This document shows positions 11,461 to 25,433 of a stretch of 64,000 bases of DNA, one piece after another. Numbering within the stretch: position 1 is the first letter of the stretch; each line of letters starts with the position of its first letter. Origin of the DNA: Nymphaea colorata (lineage: Eukaryota; Streptophyta; Magnoliopsida; Nymphaeales; Nymphaeaceae); assembly GCF_008831285.2 (NCBI RefSeq), contig NC_045138.2:7345205-7409204 (forward strand). The letters are read 5' to 3'. Below the pieces are notes generated by a model, which was given only the letters and a program-made list of their open reading frames with translations, searched no databases and was not told where the DNA came from. The position numbers were made by a program, and so were the translations under genes.

Positions 11461-12268
11461 ATAGTGCCTTCCAAATTTGTGCCTACCATGTCTAATGCCA
11501 AAAGAAGGTAAAAGCATGTAAGCATGATCAGCACAATTATCTATGCATGCAAATATATATCACAGAAAACCATCTTTTTCTAATTAAGTTCAAACACAAT
11601 AACAAGAGAGGCCAATATTTTCTCAGTGGGAATACATGTTTACATCGATAAACCCATGCAATAGCAAAAGCAATGTTTCTACAGTTGCACATCCATTAAT
11701 ATTCCCACAAAAGTATCCATTTCAAGGGAAGAAAGTGATTTGACATACGTGAAACATTTACTGATTATAAAGAAGTCTATTCATACCTAGGAAAACATGG
11801 AAGGAGAAACAACATATTACGACTAAATAAACCCACATCACCATTAGAACATTTAATATTAATGTAAATAAGTGTGCAGAGCTTTCCACATTCCAATAGA
11901 CATCTGGTAGTATACATATAAGAAATTCTGATGGAAGCTTGAGCTTCTCCAAATGTGCACCTTTTGCTAAATCCCCAGAAAATGAATTTATTGAACTGTG
12001 TTAGATTCATGTCATATCACATGGAAAAGATCAGAATATTTGATAGATAGGTGCTTTCTCGAAATGAGAGTACTTGTGGACCCTGAAGTTGAATGGAAGC
12101 TGAAATCCCTTTAACCAGATATTTCATGAGAAAGCCAAGCCATAGTCAGCCCTTGGAAGGAGAATGCCCCCACAAGGAGTATGTATTTTCTATCTCTTGC
12201 TGTAATGATGTTCCATCTCTTTGTTCATTTATGATGATGTCTTGATTGCCATCTGCACTGTAACATCC

Positions 12269-12303
<35 letters not shown>

Positions 12304-15300
12304 TGCAAAGAAGCTACTATCTGAAGCAAATGATCAAAAGCCAACCTGCTAGCGCTAGTTTGCTTACAGAAGTTATCTTAGCAGTGTACCTTGAGAAGCT
12401 ACCATCTAAAGCAACCGCAGAATGCCAACCTAGTGATATTAGTGTTCTTACAAAGGTGATCTACATCTTACAGTGCGCTTTAGCAATCACTTTTATAACC
12501 CAAGTTGTCAAAATCAGAAACCCAACACAAGTCAGACTAGACAAGAGTAGTTGGGTAGTAGATCCAAATTGGTTGACTATAAATAAGTAAACATATACGT
12601 ATGAAGAAATAAGTTAACCCATCCACTTTTAGAATTTTCAAGATCTTAATGCTACATGACATCTGGTAACTTTTCATTGTCCCTCTTTATATGGACCCAA
12701 AATACCTTCATTCGTCAATCCTGCTTCCCCATTTCTGAGTCCTGCCTCCCCTTTTGGTTACAGAACACATAAGGAATCACATGTAGGGCCACATGCACCC
12801 AAGAATAAGTCTTTAGTATCCACTATTTTACAGCAAGGATTAAACATAAAAAAAACGACTAATATTAGAACCAAACATATCAAGAGCATAAAATATCCAA
12901 ATTTGGATGCATAGACTCACAAGGGTGTCAATTTGAGTGATAATATTTGCATAGTGCAATGCAAGGCCAGCTGAACCTAATCTTTGCTGATTGCTCGAAG
13001 CTGCCTTCTTTTCCAGCTTAAGACCTCCTATTCACATCAGAGAGCAATATTTGTTATAAAATGATATTCTCCAAGTGAATAAGTTCATAAAGCAAGCAGA
13101 TCAAAATGCATTTAAAGTTTCTATGTGTCATATCTTCATAACTTTGTAAAGCCATATTACTAACATTTTCCATGCAAAACATTAGGACTAACCACAAAGT
13201 ACATACACAGTCAAATTTCAGAGAACCATACGTCTATAAGGGACTATATGTATGTCTTTTCCCAAGGGGTGTGGCACAACTGGTTGGGAAAGTGACTGGC
13301 AGGTGGCCAGTCACTTGTTCAGATCTAAGAGGTGCCCACCCTTGGATAAAGCCAATGCAGGCCTGGACCATAGGGGCCAGGAAACGGCAAGTAAAATACC
13401 AAATAAGCACTTAGAAAATAACATCATAGTGCACTTGTAAATCAATCAACTTTATGTTGACCACTGGGTACAGATAATCCCAACACAGCCTCAACATTTC
13501 CAAGTGACAGACTGCATAAGGTTGGTAATGCCTTGTGTCCATAGAATTAAAAAGATCCCTCTTAATTCTGATTGGCTGATACTATGGTATAAAGTGAACA
13601 CAAAAACAGTTACATTGTTGGTTATTCTGGAGGAAACTGCTATAAGTTCAGCAGCCTTAGCAAGTAGGATGAGAAAGACATGAACGCATAGGACATTTAG
13701 TGTCAGTAAAATAAAGTTTAGTTTAGTTCAAGGGAAAAATCACCCCATTTTTTGTTCATTACAGAAGTTTGAGAGCTAATCTCTGTAGTTCTTGAAATAG
13801 CAGACCTTGCTAATGTTGTACATTTCTCAAATCTCATTGAAACTGTGTCACAAAAGCTTCTCATATTTGCTAAAACTGGTCCTAATATAAAATTCAATTG
13901 TATAAGGGAAAAAGAGATGTTACACTAAATGAATGCATATCTCCATCATCTTCTTCGAGGGAAATTCACTTAACATTCTCTAGATATTGCAGGTTGCAGC
14001 CTTGTTGAAAAATTTTACAGGAATTGCAAACAACCTTATTTTGTGTTCATTAATTGACATCAATGTCTCTGAACACAATGCATTGACAGAGACTTTTTCC
14101 TGAGTCATTTTCCAATGAAAAGACTTGTCACTGAGGCCCCCATTTGTCTCAAGCTTCAGGAAAGGAAAAGTTTTTTATGGGAAACGAATAGTCCAGGGAA
14201 AGCAAGAGCTCCAAGAACGAATTTTCCTGACAAACTTTTGAAAGAGTGCTGTTGATACTGCATGCATGTAACGGCACAAGTTTTAACAGGTTCCCATCAT
14301 TCTACCTCTTTATCTGCAGGACCCGTTTTGGTGTAAAATGAAGCATTCATGGGATCAAAATCAAGAGAAAGAAAGAGAGAGATAGAGTTGAACAGAAACA
14401 AGGAAGACACTAAAAGTCTACAACCATGAAGATAAGAAGAGAGTGTCCTTTTTCCCGAGAACAAAGTAGAGGAAGTTTAGCAGGCAAAGCAAAGTCATTG
14501 GGGGAAGATGCCACACAACTTCACCATCAAAAATATGCTTCCGGTCTTCTCTTCTTCTTCTTTTTTTTTTTTTTTTGTCCTTCCCTCACATTAGGCCACA
14601 GAGTATAATATTACTTCAATTTTTTTTTTTTCAATCCCTCAGGAAAAATCATCATTTTCATGGCAAAATTTGCGATTTTGACAGGAAACTGAGTCAACGG
14701 ACAGGGCCTAAGCACTATGGAAGGTTGAGAATTAGAGTATGGCATTGTCTATTTTGAAGGTCAATAACAAGAGTACAGCACTGCCTATTTTATAACGATT
14801 CTCACAGCAATGGACTACTAAAACATGGAATATGAGAAAAAACAGAAGTTAAAAATTTGCATAGCTATGCAAGAGATGAGAACACAATAGTCACAGACAT
14901 AATTATAGATCAAGAAGGCTAGAATAACATGTTATGGATAACATAAAATTTTGCAAAACACAAATTCTTGATGTTTTTCCTTTTTCTTGTATGGACTTGT
15001 AAGGCAAATTTCTGAGAAAATCCAAACTCTACCTTATGGCCTGTGTTTATATGTTTCTTTGAAGTTTGAACCTATAATTCAATGCTCCTTTATGACACAC
15101 TAAAGGTATCTGTGCAGTTAACTTAATTGTACAAACTACAAAGAGACGTTGCAAGCCAGCTAAGTCCAGGCAAACAATATTCAGTACATAAAAAAGCACC
15201 TGAATTTTAATACTGCACATTAAGTGTATGGTAATTTGCATCAGCATCTATCAGAAAAAATTGCATCAACAGACTATAAACATTTTCCTCTAAATAATGC

Positions 15301-18300
15301 TACAATAGACTCTTTAACTTATGCAAACAAACATCCATTAAGAATCAATAATTGTGAAAACATTCAGAGAAAGCTAGTTTACATGAGAATGCAGTCAGTT
15401 TCATACAAGTTAGATGGTGAGATTATGAAAACTTTGTTGTTGACAAATATATTGGCATCTTCAAACGTTTGATTAGGCTACTCAGCCACAATGCAGCCTC
15501 ACAAAATAATGTTTATTTTAATTATTAGTTCAAGTTTAACTATGGGGTCTTAAGGCAAAAAACGATTCTTTTAAAAAAAATATTGCATATATTTTTATTA
15601 TAAATATACATAAGTTATATTACATTTTATACACCTATATGCTATTTGTTGTATCTAATTTAATTTCCAATACGTATTAGCCATAAATGTTCCTATCATT
15701 TCCAAATTCTACATGCTGCCTAAGCACATGTAATGGTTCACCAGACCTAGCATCACCTCAACACTGTTTCACAACATAGATTTGCTTTCCAGATTTATAG
15801 TAGAGTCTATCTTACTTCTTTGATTTTTAAAGAATAACATCAAGAAGCCCTCAATGTAAGATGTAAATTTACCAAATATGCCTTCTCCTACTTATACATC
15901 TCTAACACATCTTTAACGACATTCAGTTTAATTTAAATTCTTTATTCTGACTTTCTGCATTTTAATTAGAAGGTAGAAAATAAGGACAATTCATAAAATT
16001 AGTTTTGAAGGGGACCTGTGGCAGATAAGTAAAGAAATTTTAGAATAGAAAGAGACGTGTAAATACAGTTAAACAGATTTGCACACATACCATCACCCCC
16101 AAAAGCTTCATGGATTTCTAGATGCAGAAAGTGAACAATGTCTACAAGTTTCTCCATAACCTGCAAAAGGAAAAGATGATATTGTGCTTCCAATGGGAAG
16201 ATAATTTCAGAAGCATGTTTAAGTCGTGACTGACCACAATAGTTCAACTAGACTTAAGCTTGAGAGAAGTGTCACAAAATAACCCTATACAACGACTCAC
16301 TTGTACATGGGCTGTGGCCCTTTTCTTAGTTATGCTCGTTCTGATTAATTCCATTACATGTATCGAGTCAATAATTTAACACAGGAACCACAATCACAAA
16401 TATTGGATTTTCAAAATATTGCATTATATCATAAAAAAAGCATAAGCCATTTTTAAATGGAAATACTTGCAATATTTTCAAAAAATGCAAAATCATATTT
16501 CTCAACGATAATATTGCAATATCATCACAATATTTTCCCATTATTAAAAAAAAATCCTTCTTTTCGTGAATGTTTCCAATATTTTTTTATCTTAAAATTT
16601 TGTTAGTTATTTTCAACTTTATCAATATCTTTATAAGAAAAACAGTACAGAACTTTCAATTGTATGACTTTTCTATTTTTATATGGTTAAATTTTGAATT
16701 CTGAAGAATTTTCTGAGAAAAATAATTTTGGTCGAACAAAACACAAGAAAAAGCCTTGTCATACAAAGCAGAGAATGATATTGTTTACCATGATAGGAGC
16801 AAGTTAACTTGCAGATTGAATGCCTTAACTAGATAATATTAGAAATGACTGGTGGCCAATCTTGCCCAAGTTATATTCATGAGATGATTTTTCATATTTG
16901 AACATTCAGGTTTTTGTGATAAAATAGGTATAATCCTAATGAGAACTCTTAAACTTGATTTGAAAAAATTAAGAATCTCTCTGAATGTAACGTCAATGTG
17001 GCTTTTCATAAATATTTAAGTTGGGAAATTTGAAAACATTGTATATCCATACTCAAGCTGCATTGGCCTACGAGTACCCATTGACTTGCGATTGGCAGCC
17101 ACCTGAATGGGGTCTAGATCATGGTACAAAAGCCAATGCAAGCCAGAGACTTCCAGGCACATTGGTTACCAATGTAAACAGCATACTGAATATTAGGGAA
17201 AAAAAATCAATCGAACAACTAAGCCTGTATGAAGCTATAAGTTAGAAGTAGGATCTGCAAGTGTCAAGTGGAAAGGAATTTGCCAACCATATTGCTTATG
17301 AAATATCAAGGAAGATAGTACTGAGTATATACCTCTTCCAAAATCTTTGACCACAGGGATTTCTTCTTTAAACTTCTTACATGCTTATTTTGACTTTTCA
17401 GCTCTGCTCTTAACATGGAAATGCTGTCCCCTGAAGATCAGAAAAAGGTCTTAACCACTTGTAACTGCAAAGAGATCCAGTCCTATTGATAAAGAGTAGA
17501 AAACGTGGGTTCCTTTTGCAAACTTTCAGAAAACAAAAAAACATCAATTGTTACTCAACAATTTAAGAAAAATCTAAAAACATGTTTAATAAGTTTGGCA
17601 TAACCTGCCAAATCAGAACATGACAGATTTTTCTGTAACAACTGTTGCACCTATCATATACCTGAGGAGGACTATATCTTTAAAAAAAGATCTAGTTCAA
17701 TCTAAATTGGATTTTAAAAAAGAAATTATAGAAAAATTAGGTAATAGAAAAAGCAGAATGTTTCATAACTGCATGCCAAAGCATGGCAACTCCTTCAAAT
17801 CAGGCCATGACATGCTGATTCGGTAACCATTGCATTAAGAAAAATTTAGTCTGTAGTCTCCAAGCAAGCAACAGAAAAGTCAACTTCAAAGGAGAACTTA
17901 AAAGGTATGAATTCTTTCACAGACAGAGCTTAAGAAGACCTATGAATTTTAAACAGAAAAAGAGGAAGTAATAACTACTTAATAATAAAATGACAGATGA
18001 AGAATAAAAGCAAGTTTTGTTACTAACGTTGAGTTTCAAGGAACACTCAAGCATATATAACCTTAAACTAAAGTAATTATGTCACAATAAAATATCTGAT
18101 CATCATCTATAAAATATCAGATATATCTGCAAGTATAGCTTTATTTGTAAATGTACATGAGAAGAAAAGCCAACCTCGCTGAGCTGCAGTAGGATTTTCT
18201 TCTTCCTGAAGCTTCCGTCTATAGTCCTGGTCAAATCTGTCTAACGCATGCAACTCATGGTACAACTCCTGTGAGAAACAAAAACTATGAATATGTTTTC

Positions 18301-21029
18301 ATTAAAAGTCCAAGAAAAAAAAGCTAAAATTGGAGTCAGTTAGAAGATAGAAGGTGGAAGGTTGGCAATATCCAAAAACTAGCAAGTGAAAGATAAAGGT
18401 TAACAAACATGAATGCACAAAAGAGAATGAAGTAGATGCGTAAAATCATTTTTTGAAAACAAGCAGCAATAAAATCATTCATCAACAGTAAAGGCCAAAC
18501 AATCTCACCTACACTTTCCGTGATGACATAACTAGAATTGGCTTTAGATATTAACAGTTAGTGGTGCGCAAAGAGTCCAGCTACTTGAGCTAACGAATCT
18601 AGCTCGACTCAAGTTCGACTCCTTTATTAAAATGAGCCGGATTTGAATAAAAAAATTAAAAGTCATCTTCTTTAACAAGTCAAGCATGGCCAGGTGAACA
18701 CAGCTCCTTTAGGCTCAAGTAAGCTCATTAGAAACATATATAGCCAATTCCTTCCTTATACTGGGTGTCTAATATGCCTTTCTGAAAGAAGGTCTCCTTT
18801 TCAAATTCACATGTTGCAATTTCATTTTCAAATTTGGATGGCAGGCTCAAATTGAAAAAAGAGTGTGAACTATATGACTAGCAATCACACTTTTCATGAG
18901 CAGACAACTAAGTTTTCAAAACTAGAAGTCAAATGCAAGCTATTCCAGACCTTAAAAATACTAACTGGTATTAGTTGGTCTGAGTCTGCCACATATATAT
19001 ATATATATATATACTAATCTTATGGATGAACAGTCATGTTGGTGGTATCCTGCTGCCTTACACTAATGGCAGTCTTTTAGGACGTCTTTGCTCATCAATA
19101 GTAACTAGTCTGACTAATTGATCTGGTGTGCAGACACAGGTCGGTTGACAACCATTTAGTTAAACTAAAGGGTTTTGACTATAAAGAAGGAGAAAGCATA
19201 TCCAGATGGATTGCCACAGTGTCAAAGAAGCATCCTTAAGGTATCATTTGATGCCCTGGAAAAATGGAATTGGAATCATGATTCCAGAAAAATGTTTCCA
19301 GGAATAGCTGGAATGGGAACTGTGGTCCCCATTCCAGTTTTAACAGCATGTGTGATGGACAGGAATGGAGTTTCCAGAAGGAGTTTTCCCTTGTTTGACG
19401 AAATGGAATGGGTTTGCTGGTTATTCCACCCCTGCTCACAGTGAACACATCGACATCTGAGATGGTTAGCAAAACTACCTGCTGCTTATAAGAACCAAAA
19501 AATTATTCCATACATTGTAGGAGCCGCCACCCGCTTGATGGAGGACAACACGATTACCTAAAACCCTAAAACCTTGTATGCCCAAGACAACTACATAGAG
19601 GTCCACAAGAAGGTGTGGAAGTCCTGCTCTGCTCTCCTCTGCTTTCTGGTGTCGCCTGACCCTCTCTGCTTCTCATCAGATCACTGCTGAGTCCTCCACC
19701 TCCGCAAGCTCCTCATAATGTCAAGGCTTGGCTGCCTCCGCTTCAACCACTTTCCCATTGTCCGCAATGCTCTCGACCTCTCGGACGGCTTCGAGCAGTC
19801 AGCCATCTCGTGAATCATAATTTCTTCTGCGTCTGCGATGAAGATGGAATCAATGGAGCATGGGAACCCCTAACAGGCAGAAAACCGATGCTGGGATGCC
19901 CGTTTGACCCCTCGCAGTGGGACAGGTCTTCCAGAATGGCGATGTTAGAATCCACCACAACAGGCAAAAAACAAATGCCCTGTTTGATGGAACCAGAAAC
20001 CAATTCAAAATTTTGAATTCGGATTCCCATTCTACAGTGAAATCCTGGGTGATCAAACAGGCCTTAAAGAATCTTAAGTGCCATCTGGGTATAAAGAATC
20101 TTAAGTGCCATCTGGGTATCAAATAATGGACTTTTTACATTGAGGCCCCCGTAGGACCCAGATTTATGTTCTCAATTGGCTTTCTTTTCAAGTGTATATA
20201 TTATGTTGGCCTTTTTGTAGTAGTTATGCTTCTCTAGAAGGTTTTAACCTATGGAATAAAAAAGGTATCATGACTTAATATTTGTGAATTTACCAAGCAT
20301 TAGTGTTTATCAAGTAATAAAAGTATCTCATCATCTTGAGAGTGATACTTTTGTAGCCTTTCTATTTAATGGTTTGAGAAGGCTTCTGATTTTAAAACAG
20401 GCATAGTGTCACCACTTTGAGGCCACTAGATCCTGACCTCCTAATTCTAACACAGTCATCTGGGTCTATTTTTCTCATTCGATATATATATATATCTGTG
20501 TGTGTGTGTGTGTGTCCCTGTACGCCAAGCATTTGGTGTAAAGCATACGCTCCTCATCGAATATCCGACCACCCCAACACCTTGCGAGTACCATGTGGGG
20601 GGAGGTTGTTGCCTCCCCTCTACGGTGCCAATAATGCCCAGTGGGAGGTCGCCAACAGCCCAAAACCACCAATGACACTTCGCCAGGCATCACAGACTCA
20701 CAGCACCACGGTGGGGAGGTCAATGGCTTCCGCTAGTGCAATTTGCAGTAGGTGAGGTGATCACCAGCCCCCGATGCCACCAGGGACGGCTTGGCGAGGT
20801 GTCAGTGGTGGTCTTGGGCCTTCAATGATGCCTTGCAGAACCATTCCCGACAGCATCGTGGAAAGCGACCATATTCCCCTCCTAAAAAAGGGGGCAGTGG
20901 CGAGGGGAGGCAATGGCCTCCCAGCAGCAATGCTCATGGCCTCCCCCTGCATAGTCAGGGAGTGACCATGATTTTTTTTTTTTAAGGAGCATCATGCCCA
21001 TTATGCCAGAGCATTGGCATAATGGGAGA

Positions 21030-21072
<43 letters not shown>

Positions 21073-24000
21073 CATATATATATAACACTAGCATGTATTA
21101 CATGCATGTACATGCATATGGATTCGAGAGTATGCATTCTGCAAATATCCACATATGCAAGATCACCATCAAGTTTTCCAGCCTTTCACAATAGAAACAA
21201 TATCTTTGAATAACTATCAGGCTTCAAATTATGTTCACTTTGGTAATGCATGTAGAGATATTAAAATAAAAGTGTTGATGTCCACAAACCTCAAATCCAA
21301 ATAACCAACCATAAGCATCAAATTACTTATCACAGAGAGTCACTAACACTTCCTAAATTGAATAGGTGTACCACATTGATACCCCGAATCATGTAAAAGC
21401 AAGTTAGCAGCACAACCAATTTTCCAGGCATACAATGAAATCTAGAACATTCATTTCAATTCACAAGGGCAATTTCTACTCACAGCTGTACACTGAACCA
21501 AACCCATTAGCTGCTGCATAATACTTTCCGCCTCTTCCTTTAATTGTTTTTGAGGTGTAAGTTCTAAACCAAGTCTGACATATAAACATGTAAGACGGTT
21601 AAGAAAGTAAAATAAAATACCAGAATTACAATCTAAGAAAACAAAATTTGCAAACGTGTCTACAGAATCTGGATTACTTTTCAAAATAGCGGTCTAGATT
21701 ATGCCATTGAGGATCTTTACAACGATTTCCAAAGCGCACTACTTCACCAGCAAAGATACTCAGCTCTTCCCTGCAGCGAATAATAAATACTTAAACTGGA
21801 TAGAACTTTTTTGGAGAAGGCAAAAACAATGATTACTTCCAACTTCTCAGAAGAAGAAAGGTTAAACAAGAGGAAAACAAATACTGGTGATATTTACCTT
21901 TTGTCAGAAGCAGCAATTCTTAGTAGTTCATTTGTGTCTGAAGAGATCAGCCGCTTAACACCTTCTGAAGGCAGAACCACTTCCTTCAGGTATCTTATAT
22001 TTTCCTTTGAAAGAGATTGCATAAGGTTTGCACCTTTAACTATTGTATTAGCAACCTCAAATGACAAAATTGCTATTTTACTGCCTTTTGATGTGGCCCC
22101 TGATGCAAACCCAGAGTTCAGGTTCAAATTGGTCATGCTACTTCCAAGTGTGTCCAAAACCTCTACTGCCTTACCAAGCCCAACTGTACCAGCTCTCCCC
22201 AAAAGTGAACTCACTTCTGATACCTGTTACAGGCTAAAATGTTAAAGAAGGCATCAACAGAATTGCAGCATAAAACAAAATGTTAACACATAGAAGCACC
22301 AGTACAAGCCAAACCACGATCTACTCAATAGAAGTACAAGTAGCAGAGCTCACCAGCAGCAACAACCTTAAAATAAATCATGTCTATGGTGAACCATAAT
22401 AGTATAAGGAATAAAACTTGGCGGTCCTTGTCAGGTGTTTGAAAACTCAGCCGAATCAACCTAGTTGACTCAGCTGACTTAGTAGCTCAGCCATCAACCT
22501 AGTCAAAAAATGAAAAACAAGGACATTGACAAGACTTTGCCAAATCATGAGATGGCCTGGCCAAGTCAGCAAATTTCCACAAAATCACAAGTTGGCTTAA
22601 CTAAGTCATTTAGATATCTAAATATCTAATGTATATGCATGCATTGCACAATCATTCACAATGCAAATGATATTAAAATGTGTGTTTATATATATATCAG
22701 TTCAGGACCATAAGCCATCCAATCAACAAGATTGAACAGTTCACATATAAACACTATGTGTATGTTGTTAAGTTTGTACATATGGATCAGGTCACCCAGA
22801 CCCGACCCATTTGATCCACACGTCCAACACATCATGGGCAGTGGCATACTTGTAAAACTTATTGTTATTTTGTGTATTTTATGATGTACCCTAAATCGTG
22901 ATTAGTATATAATGATAACAAGAGGCAGACGTCATTCGTTGCTGCTCTCTTTCATCTCTCTCTTGCTTGGACGTGCAGCCCACTTCCCTCTTCCTCCTCT
23001 TGCATCTAAGTTCATTCGGTGGTTTGGTATTAGATATCAAAATCTTATATGGTATCATAGCAGGTTTGGCCACTGAGAATGTTCGGTAAGAATCTCTAAT
23101 TTCTGCCCTAATCTTTGTTTCTTTTCTGCCCTAATCCTCAAATCTGTATTTTCTGCCCTAATCCGCAAATTTCTGCCCTAACCCTAATCCCCAAATTTCT
23201 GCCCTAACCCTAATCTGCCCTAATCCTATTGTCTGCCCTACCGTCAACCCCTAACCCTAATCTCAAAATTTCTATTTTTTCCCTATTTTCTGATTATTGC
23301 ATTTATGGATCCCCACTGCAATTCCAGCATCTTGTCGTCCAATTTCCTCTCCCAACTCATCTCACAAAAGCTAAATCATACCAATTATTTGACATGAAAA
23401 TTGGAAACGTCAAATAATCCCGTTCAGTCACCGTCTCTATGAACATCTCAATGGCACCACACCTGCGCCACCTGAATGGATTATGCGAGAGGTGAAGAAT
23501 GCTGCAGGGCAAGTTCAAGAGACCATTGCAGAAATCAATCCTGAATATGAGATGTGGATGGCTCATGATCAATCTCTCGTTGCTTATATCACCTCCACAC
23601 TATCAGAGGAAGTTTTGGCGGGCGTTGATGATGATCTTTCAGCACTTGAGTTGTGGAATGTACTTGCTACCACATATTCTCAAGTATCAGAAGCGAGATT
23701 TCCACAACTCAAGAGGCAATTTCAGGATATCAAGCGAGGCACACGTTCAGTCTTGGAATATATACATGAGATCAAAAATGTCAGCGATCAGCTTGCCATC
23801 ATAGGGCATCCAGTCAGTGACAAGGACAAGGTACAACAGGCTTTGAGTGGATTGAGGCCAGAATTTGATGTTTTCTGCACTGCATTAGAGGTATTGTCTG
23901 TTCTTCCCTCTTTTAAAGACTGAAAGCAAAATTGCAAGTCGTGTACAGTGACATGAATTAGTTCATTCTGGCGGTCACAATGTATTGGTCACTGGGACCC

Positions 24001-25391
24001 ATGCTTTACAAGGAAGTCGTCCAAGAGTTTGGAACTCACAGGTAGGGATGGGGAGAGGTATCCTTCCTACACCTAACACAAATGCACAGGCAAATGTACC
24101 ACGAAGGATACCTACTTGTTTTTATTGCAATAAAAGAGGTCATGTGAAATCAGAATGTTGGCATAACCCACAGAACAAGGGAAAACAGGTCAGGCATGAC
24201 AATAAGGCAGCAAGGTCATCTGTTTCGAACACGACTGCGGCATCGAACATTTCCCCTGATGTGCAACAGATTCTAATGACAGCAGATTCTCGTTACACTT
24301 GGATTCACTTCATGAAAAGCAAATCAGAAGTTTTCCGCTTGTTCACCTAATTTTACGCCTTGGTCCAAAACAAATACTCTAGTAATATCGTGCATTTCCA
24401 ATGTGATGGTGGTGGTGAGTTCATTTCAAATGAATTTACTGAGTACTTACTAAATCATGAGATCACCATACAGATTTCCTGTCCACACACACCACAACAG
24501 AATGGTATTGCTGAAAGAAAACATAGGCACATAGTTGAAAGCTCTCAGTATGATGCATAACACTGATGTGCCCATGACTTTATAGACTGAAGCCTTCCAT
24601 ACTGCTGTTCATGTTATTAATCGACTGCCACTATCCATGAAGGAAAATCTCCATTCTTTATTTTACATCAAGAACAACCAAATTATGATGAGCTACGTGT
24701 TTTTGGATGCATCTGTTATGTTCATGTTGATGTTTCTTTGAGAAATAAGTTTCAAGATCGAGCTGTCATGTGTAGATTTGTGGGTTATGCAGAAAATTAT
24801 AAAGGCTATCGCTGCTACAATCCAAAAATTGGACGCGTGCATATTTCACGACATGTTGTTTTTGATGAGCTCAAGTTGAAGGATTTAAAGAAGCCACATG
24901 CAACACTTAATGTTAGAAATGATGTTTATGACTCATGGCTGAATGCTGAAATATTAGACTATATATAATGATAAAAACATGATACTTTCAGAATAAATGT
25001 TTGATGACTGATAGAGAACCGTTTGCTGGTTGTGTAAGGTTAAATCTGGACAGTCCCAGGAATAAAGATCAACAAGTTAAGGAGCATATCATGTCAACTA
25101 AGAAAGATGTCTCACCATAAAAGAGGGGAAAATCATATGGAGTGCATCAATTCCCTTAGCAGCATCAGATATAACACTTGTACAGGAAACAAAAGAAAAG
25201 CACATACTTTATTCTAATCTAATATTTTCTAAAGGAATGAACTGAAATAGCTCAATGGAGTAGCAAGATTTGGGAGCTACAAAGCAATGACAGCTTGCCA
25301 GCATACATCTGACATCAATGACAACAGAGACAGCACATTGCAAGGGAAGTAGTGACAAGACTTCATATATATATATACATACATACATACC

Positions 25392-25433
<42 letters not shown>

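Larger units (their letters stand above)
22766..24970 (+). mobile_element. Truncated Ty1/copia element in PSI1-like intron 1
   Basis: The element is antisense to the host gene. In order: a probable 5' LTR from TGTTAAG (22766) to about 23039; a primer binding site TGGTATCATAGC (23050-23061), close to the initiator-Met tRNA type; a leader of short repeats; gag; part of integrase; and the segment before RT. Protease, the integrase N-terminus, RT, RNase H and the 3' LTR are missing, so it is an internally deleted and 3'-truncated relic. Confidence 0.88.

Noticed and set aside
11203-11534. Four overlapping ORFs with His/Thr/Pro or Cys/Val repeats
   Set aside because: They read through the CA and poly-C tract in a PSI1-like intron; part of the interval is the real exon 9 in another frame on the minus strand.
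19245-20124. One defined 880-bp MITE
   Set aside because: The terminal phrases match only partly, no target duplication was seen, and smaller repeat units lie inside; kept as separate features with low confidence.
23088-23275. Interstitial telomere
   Set aside because: The telomeric units are at most two in a row and are embedded in a longer unit inside a copia leader.
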